From Anisus vortex (lineage: Eukaryota; Mollusca; Gastropoda; Planorbidae): 64,000 nt of DNA. The notes under the pieces are model-generated. The model was not told the origin of the DNA. It worked only from the letters and a program-made list of their open reading frames with translations, and did not search any database. Position 1 is the first letter of the stretch, and the number at the start of each line of letters is the position of its first letter. The DNA lies in NCBI GenBank assembly GCA_949126835.1, contig OX421502.1, positions 35,792,789 to 35,856,788 on the forward strand. The letters are read 5' to 3'. The translations under genes were made by a program, and so were the position numbers. Below, piece by piece: positions 46,956 to 55,900 of the stretch.

Positions 46956-49900
46956 ACCATAACTACATATTCATTTTTCTATCACTCTATCTATCTATTT
47001 AAACTATCTGTTTATCTAGTCAATCTGTCTTGTTTCAATAACTGACCCTTGTTGTTTGTTGTGCTCTCATCCACCAGGGTTTCTGATAGCCATCAATGGA
47101 CGCAATGTCAAGTGGGCAACCAGAGTTCAAGTGGTCATCACTGGGTCCAAGCTTGTTGCACTGGCACTGGTCATTGTCATAGGCATAGTGTACTTGGCCA
47201 AAGGTAGATAGATAACTTACTGCTACATTGAAAAGTTCAAGTTACGGAGAATTCATTATGGGGGGCATGGTGGCTGAACAGCAGCACATCCAGCTGTTGA
47301 ACCGAAGGTCCTGGGTTCGAATCCTCTTGAAGACTTGGATTTGTTCCCTGGTCGGATGGGGACCGCTGAGTCTACCCAGCTCTGATGGGTGGTACCTGAC
47401 CTTTGTTGGGGGAAGGTAAAGGCCGCTGGCATTATGCTGGCCACAAAATCCCATAGTCTGCCATGGCCACACAATCCCATAGTGTGCCCTGGCCACAGGC
47501 AGTGGGGAACACTGATTCCCCAGCCCTGTGGTTCAATTTGGTCCAACAGGATTGCTTTTTCTTACATGCCAGAAAATTGTGGGTGGGCTGGAGGGAGAAT
47601 TGTGTAGCCAAGGAAAGTGCCATGCCAACCACCCAACATTTTTTTTAAAACTGGTAATAAAACAACAGTCAGACACTATAATAACATAAAAGTAAAGTAC
47701 CCGCTTAACTACCAGAAGTCTGTAAGTTAGTATTAGAAGAAAAAGAAGCTAATCAAACCCCAGGACAGAAACTCTTTGTTCCTTGTAATAAAACCATTTT
47801 ACAGTAACACTGACATATATTTAATTTAGTGTTATCTTTGTGAGGAAAGAAATGAAAGAAAATAATACACTTCCCCTAACAATCCTAACATAATGAAATA
47901 TACTTTTGTGTAATAGTCTGCAGCTGCGGCCAGTGAAATGCTGCTCAACTAGCCATATGAAACATGATTTGATATTTACTTGATTTACTATTGACTGTGA
48001 TACAGCTAATTATCCCCCATGTGTGTATATGTTTGTTGTTTAAATCTGTCTGACTTGATGACAGGTCTTGTGTCTTCCATTTCCTTTAATCAGGCGACAG
48101 TGAAAGCTTTGAGGATAGTTTCCAGGACAGTGATTATAGTGCTGGGGCGATAGCCTTATCTTTCTACTCAGGATTTTGGGCCTACAGTGGCTGGTAAGTC
48201 TTGTATAAGTGTACCGGTATGTTACTTCAGTGTTTAACACCATCTGCCACTATGTGTATAAGTGTAGGGTATGTTACTTCAGTGTTTAACACCATCTGCC
48301 ACTATGTGGTCTTCCACTGTTCTCTTAGTTTTTTCTTTTTCTTTCTTAGGTCACCTGTGGAGTTCAGGTCAACTTGAACTTAGCATAATCCCCATGCTTA
48401 ATATTACTTCCTGTAAAAGGCTCAGTTACATTAATCAATGTAAGCCATATACTAAGGTGGCTGCTTATTAATTCAAACCAGGAACTTTATGCAATTTTAA
48501 CATATATTAAATTCTAGGCTTTTACAACAAAAAAAAACATGTAAAAAAAAATCCCATTTTATTAAAAAAAAATTCCTAGGATTAAAACCAGGGATCAATG
48601 AAGTAGAATTGTTTAAAGCTGCAAGACACTACATCATTTTTCACAAGTGACTTAAAGATTCAAACCCTAACCCCCACCCCCCCCCACCCACCACCACCCC
48701 CCATAACACCAAAACCATCAATAGACAAACTGTTCTATTGCTGAAAATATTTTAGTACTTAACCTTCGTTCATAAAACCTCGCAGGTATGTCAGGTCGCA
48801 CAAGAAGAGAATATTCTTTTTTTTTGTTTGTTTGTTGTTTTCCTGCTAACCTAATCCAAGGTTACTGTAAACATATAGAGATGGTCTTTTTTACCTTCTA
48901 CTTCTTCTCTCTAGCTTCTATGTTTTTATGACACCTACCTTCTCTTTCCTGAAGCTTAGAGGTTACCCAGTTTTTTTAAATGTTTGTTTGATGTGGGGTG
49001 GGGGGGCAGGATCATCCTTTGGTCCAATATTGAGGGCATTCTCGGCTGTTTCTTTTAGTTTACTTGATTTCTCTGCAGGCCCATTAAATTAATGTAACAT
49101 ACAAGTAGATGAATTTTATATTAGTCTAATCAACATCTCAAGTATTATCTTAGTGGTTCTCAAAATACCCGACACCATGTGTTGAAATATTTTAGACATT
49201 CGTGTGTGTGTTTGTTGTCCTTTGCGTCAGACCTACAAAAGGGTTCCTATGGTTTGGTGAAAGCTGACTTGATTTTTCAAGTTAGGGAAAGTTGGTGAAT
49301 TTCGCTATAAATGGACAAAGCATTATGAAAATTACTTTTCAAAATTATTTTATAAAAGTGAATACCCAATGTAGTTATGTTGACAGGTCAATGATAAAAC
49401 TCCCATCATGCATTTTTCATGCATTATTTGTATAAAAAAATATCTAGAATCTTTTTACTTTGGACTACTTTTATACACTTAAAGTTTAACTCTTTCAATA
49501 CGTTTAGCCATACTGTATGCCGGAAAATTATGGCTCGGTTTGATTTTACGTATGGAAAGAGTTTAAGAGATTTCACAAATTCCATTTAAAATCGGTTAGT
49601 GATATTTGTTTTATAGAGTTTGGCAAAAGTATGGGAATTTTAAAATGAATTTGGAGTAGGAACCCTTTTTAATGCTCTTTATTGATTACACTTTATTATA
49701 ATAACTGTAATTATCATTTCAGGAGTTATCTAAACTTTCTGACAGAAGAACTTGTTAATCCAAATAGGTAGGCAAAGAACATCAGTTTATTTTTTTATTT
49801 TTTTGTTAATGAAAAGCAGAAAGTTGAAACATTTTTGTTTTATGGTAAGCTTTAATTAATTACTGAATAGGCAGCAGCTATAAGACTTGTTGATTAAGTC

Positions 49901-52900
49901 AAACTCGTACTGTTCAAATGTCATAAAAACAAATACCTTGTTTGAAATGTAAGACTAGATTCAAGCCATCAATAAGCATGGGTGGGTGTAATCTTCTGTA
50001 GAGATGAGAAAGCTGGCTTTCATTAGTGAAAGGCGTCCTATTTCATTCTGATGTTACATAAATGCACAACTCACACTACCTTAAAGCACATTACAGCTAC
50101 TTTACTCTGCTGGAAGATATAGCACCTTCACACAGCTAGATCTGGACTCACAACTTACAGATGTATGGATTCTCATGTTTAAAAGTTTCCTGAGCATTTC
50201 AAATAAAACAGTTTAAATTAATTGTCTTGAACACCACTTGTAGTTTCCTGTCAATTAATGTTGTAAAATATTCCTTTGTATGCTGCTACTGTATATATAG
50301 TATGCTGCTACTGTATATATAGTAGTCTGTAGTAAACTGATTTTTATACTCTATATATAGTATTCTGTAGTAAACTGTGATTTTTATACTGTATATATAG
50401 TAGTCTGTAGTAAACTGTGATTTTTATACTGTATATATAGTAGTCTGTAGTAAACTGTGATTTTTATACTCTATATATAGTATTCTGTAGTAAACTGTGA
50501 TTTTTATACTGTATATATTGTAGTCTGTAGTAAACTGTGATTTTTATACTGTATATATTGTAGTATGTAGTAAACTGTGATTTTTATACTGTATATATTG
50601 TAGTCTGTAGTAAACTGTGATTTTTATACTGTATATATAGTAGTCTGTAGTAAACTGATTTTTATACTGTATATATTGTAGTCTGTAGTAAACTGTGATT
50701 TTTATACTGTATATATTGTAGTCTGTAGTAAACTGTGATTTTTATACTGTATATATAGTAGTCTGTAGTAAACTGTGATTTTTATACTGTATATATTGTA
50801 GTCTGTAGTAAACTGTGATTTTTATACTGTATATATTGTAGTCTGTAGTAAACTGTGATTTTTATACTGTATATATTGTAGTCTGTAGTAAACTGTGATT
50901 TTTATACTGTATATATTGTAGTCTGTAGTAAACTGTGATTTTTATACTGTATATATTGTAGTCTATAAGGATGTTAATAAATAATTGGAAAATTAATTAT
51001 TGTTATTTTAAAAATAATCATCATCACAAAGAGCCCACCATTTAAAAGGTTTTGAAGTATATGTTTTTAAAAACCATTTTGGAGTGGTACAAATATAATT
51101 AAAAAATGCCTTGCAAGCTCTAGTTAAAATAATATTTATTACAGCTAATTTTTACTTTTGAATATAGTATAAACAACAACCATTTAAAACCTGAGACATC
51201 ATCATAGGGGACGCTTACCTTGATCAGGAATTTTGTTTTTTTAATACAAAAACTGATAATTGATTTAAAATTGGATGCTCTGCAAAAGATAAAGCATTTG
51301 GGGGGGGGGGATTTACATCCCTAGTCTAATAACATGCTGTTATTTAATTCTGTAAGTAGCTTATAGTATAGTTTCCCCGATGTTGGTGATATACTTAGTC
51401 CCATGTTTGTTTGTCCCCACAGAAATCTGCCGCTGGCCATCATGATCTCAATGATCACTGTCATCTGCGTGTATCTTGTCACCAACATTGCCTACTTGGC
51501 CGTGCTCAGCCCATCTCAAATGTTGCAGTCAACAGCTGTTGCAGTGGTAGGTGTACACTCAGCGGTTTGCTCACGCTAGATTTATGGACTTTTGTTGTTT
51601 TTTTCTATTCACAATCAATAAACAATTGAGTTTGTAGGTGGGAATTAGTATCTGAACATGTTTTAAAGCAAGAAATGTATTCTTGGGTTAACATAGGGGA
51701 AAAGTTTGCTGGTCATAGTGGAGCTGTTTTGCTTTAGTACCTTTTATACCACCATTAGTCAAATCATTAAGCCTAGAAACACTAGAAGACAGAAGGGCAA
51801 AGAGTAAAGTAGTAATAATACATAAGGCATTAAACTCTAATTTAGAAATACAACACAATAACAACCTGTTGCAAAGCTCAGATAAACATAAAGACAAAAA
51901 ACACTTTCCTTATCCCTGATGCGAGAACAAATGCATATAAGTACTCTTTCTTCCCAAGTGGCATTTGGGCATGGAATGGGTTGCCTGAACAAACCAGGAA
52001 AACCAATAACTTAATACCATTTCAAACATTAATAAAAATGCAAGACTATATTCGGACCATGGATGAGCATAGGACGCAATAATCTTCTCTATAGAAGGAG
52101 CGTCTGTAATGTATAGGATAAGATAATATAATACTATTGAGCCCTTATTAAAAGTTTAACAAATTATGTCCAGTGCATAAATCAAAATAACCCAATTATT
52201 TATAGTATTTTTTCCCACTTGTCAAATGTGTGTTTTTTGTTTTGTTTAAATCATGTAAATGTAAAGCAAACAATGTTTCCTAATTCAGTAAATCTTTCTG
52301 TTCCATGTCAGACATTCGCTGAGCATACAATGGGTGTCATGCAATGGCTGATGCCTATTCTTATTGCTATCTCTGTCTGCGGGACAATGAATGGTACAGC
52401 TTTATCAATGTCTAGGTGAGAAAAATGACATTTTAAAAAATTATTCATTTCCAATCACAGAAGTCCTTGAACTGTATTGCTGCAGAATAAATGATTTGGA
52501 TGAGAAAATGTTATTTTTTTTTAAAAACAGAGAAAAGAGTAAGTGGCTGGGTTATCTCAAAAAAGTTATTTCTGTATTTTTTAAAGACTACAAATAGTAT
52601 GAAATATTATTTCTTGGCCTATGTGTGTCTTTAGAGTTAAATCTAATCACATTACTAATGTAACTAAGGCCTGGAGTAACCATAGCAACAGTATTGGCAA
52701 ACAGAGAAACCCTGCTAAAATGTTAAAGCCCCATTAAAGAAAATTCTCTTTAAAAGGATCAGCCTTAACAAGTATAATAATGGAAAAAAAATGCTCTGGG
52801 TTTTCTTGACCCAGAGTGATGAATGACTTTTGTGTCATTGAAGCAATGAAAGGGTTAAAACACACAAGTCTTTTAAAATATATGATAGATTTATAGACAC

Positions 52901-55900
52901 ACAAAAAGAATATGTACCTGTACCTCCAGATTGTCCTGCTTAAAACAGGATGCCCCACTTGTACCATTACAATAAATGTCCTACAATATTTATCTCCAAA
53001 CTTCTTTCCTGTTTCTATGACATTGACACATCGTCCCATTCAAATTTCAGAGCTTGCAAGCTTTTTAATTTAAAAAATTTGCTTTTCAACCTTTTATCTT
53101 TTAAGAATAGAATACACTGTTGGGTAAATCATATAATCACCACATTATCCTAGCAACTATTTAGTCCATACAACAGTCATCATTGATTAGTGTTTTGTTA
53201 TGATGTCTTGAGATATGCTTTAAATATTAATGTTATTACGACAGCCTCTTCTTCATAAGAAATCCTCAACTTGAGTTATCAATTCTTATTACAAAGGCGA
53301 TATATCAGTGGTCATCTATGCACTGTCATATATGCCGCAATAGATAAGTTTAGTATTTCACTGGTCAAGTCGCTTTGATATGTTTTTCAAGTATTAATTC
53401 AATAACAATGTTAAATGACAAGCCAGCTTTTATTATCTTTTGTAGATAATTATTAAGTGGTAGATGACTGTAGAATTATAATGAGTACCGAATTGTAGAC
53501 TGTATTATTTATTTGGCTAGAGCCCCCATTCAGTTGATGAAATATTTATTTATTATGCTGTCTTGTAGTTATTATAATTACTGCTTCAATTGGTAGTTTC
53601 ATTATTAGTTCATTTTGATATTAGTTTAGTGTAGTCTAGGTTGGTCCTGATTCAAAATATCCCCTGGCAATCTTTATAACATTGATTAGAGTTTATATGA
53701 TTTATTCAGGTGTATATTTATGTTGGCTCAATATACACAATAAGTATTGTGTTGCTATTGTGTAGTATTGGCAATTACTATTGCAGTATAAATGAAACAC
53801 ACAGAATACTGGAACGTGAAGAACTGATATAAATCGAGTTTGTAAAATAAACGAATAATTGGTTTAATCACAGAATCATCAATTAGAAATCCGAATGATA
53901 TTTACACAAGTGGTTAAGAATAACACATGTTCCAGAGAATGAATAAGAAATATATTCGATAGACTTTGAATAGCATTGAAACTACTGGTAAATCAATATT
54001 GAATCCTTTATAGTATAAATCTGTAGGAATTTTATCTCAGAGCATAGGCTATGTGTTTACTTGTCGAGAGCTGCCAAAGAACTGACAAAACCTTCTACTG
54101 ATCCGCATGGGTCTATCATATGGGTCTATACGATACCATAACCGAATACAAGGGAGTACATTACATTATATAATAAAATACTAGCATGCGATGGAATATC
54201 CAAATACGACCACTAGCAACATCAGCCATGTTGTCCGGTACAGTAGCTGGGAAAAACGAACGGCCATATTGTCCGGTTATTTAGCTTATGAAATAATTTC
54301 TATCATTGCTACTGCAATTCCTATGAATTATAAGTATCCATTTAATTATGGTACAATGTATAAGTTTACCTTTCGTAACAATGTGTTTCTTAATTAATCA
54401 TTGTCTTTTTCAGATTATTTTTTATCGGTGCTAAAAATAACCACATGCCAATGTTTATGTCCATGATCCAGTACAAATTTTTGACTCCTGCTTCTTCCCT
54501 CTTCATAATTGTAAGTTAATAAATTGTACCTCAGTCTTCTTTGTTTGTTTACTTTTGTGTTAAAATCACTGAGTTCATACAATGTACTTACCTGTAATTA
54601 AATTTTTCCAATTTATACAAGTCTAATTTAAGTTTTTTGTATCCGTTTCCACAGCTAGTTCTGACTTTATGTTTCCAGTCTTCCAATGACATCTGGTTCC
54701 TGATTGAGATGGAAGGGTTTGGTTTCGCCACAGTCTTAACATTAGTCTTTGCAGGTCAGGTCTATCTCAGGTACAAAGAGCCCAATCTACCTCGCCCTAT
54801 AAAGGTAAGTCTGCAATACGCACTACAGTATGCACTTGTGTCTGAAGTATGGATTTATGTGTAAAGTATATGAAGACCACAATGGAAAAAACGACAGAGT
54901 CATATTTTGCAGTTATTAAAGGTACAGCCCCAATCCTATATAGAGTCATACCTACGATGTACTGAACTGCTTTTCAAATGAAGTTCAAATGGATAAAAAT
55001 GGCATTAATGATAGGAAAATTAGACTAGAAAAAAATCTGTACAATGAAGAAAAAGAGGCATAGTCCTTTGTGGAATTTTTTTTTCATGTGGTCTTCATAT
55101 ATTTATGTCTATATGCCTGATTGTATATCTCAAGTATAGATTTAACTTTCCAACAATCCTCTCCATTCACTTTATTCAACAAATTTATTTGTTTACTTAA
55201 GTAATTACTAGGACTTATGGCCGTCAAAATGACGGAGAAATGAATGATTATAATTTGTTTTGTTAAAAGAGAAAGAAAAAAAACTGTATTGCAATAAAAA
55301 CTTTAGTGAGAACGCTGTTTCGGTATTTAGTTTTTCTTCTTTTTTTATTATTTACGGTTGCCCGTAAATGAAGATCATTCTGAAATGGTGCTCTGTTTAT
55401 AACCTTAACATAATTAGTAAAAGGCCTACATTTATTTATTTTTCAATAAAAAAATTATTGTTTATATAATAAAAATTTCTTTTGGAGGACGTTTCCAATT
55501 TATGTTTTAAACTTTTGTGCCGATTGGTCAAACGGCCTAGGAGTCTATATAGAACAAACATAGAAACATATACTGGTATATATATAAACCAACTCACACT
55601 CACAGTAATTATATATATTGATGCTTTGTTCTTTTCTCCAGGTGCCCATTGCACTGCCTGCTTTCCTGTGTGTCATCAGCTTTGCTCTGGTCGCTTTAAC
55701 CTTCTACCAGAAATTTATTGAGAGCATGTTGGCCCTTTGTCTGGTTGGCGTTGGGTCAATTCTGTACCTCATCGGCAACAGATGGACAAACAAACCCCAG
55801 TCTATACAATCTAAAATTAGTAAGTGTGACATTGGTTTACTTGCTCATTTTATTTCTTAACTTTTTTTTTTACCGATGCTCACAATAGTTCTTTATTAGG

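Larger units (their letters stand above)
32291..47077 (+). other. SLC7 intron 1, 14.8 kb, filled with mobile elements
   Basis: It runs from GTAAGT to CCACCAG. Entries below list the elements. Stretches with nothing recognised are 33346-33819, 35612-35900, 36000-36580, 38220-38760 and 40100-41210. The ORFs of 60-139 codons here are not supported as genes. Confidence 0.85.
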
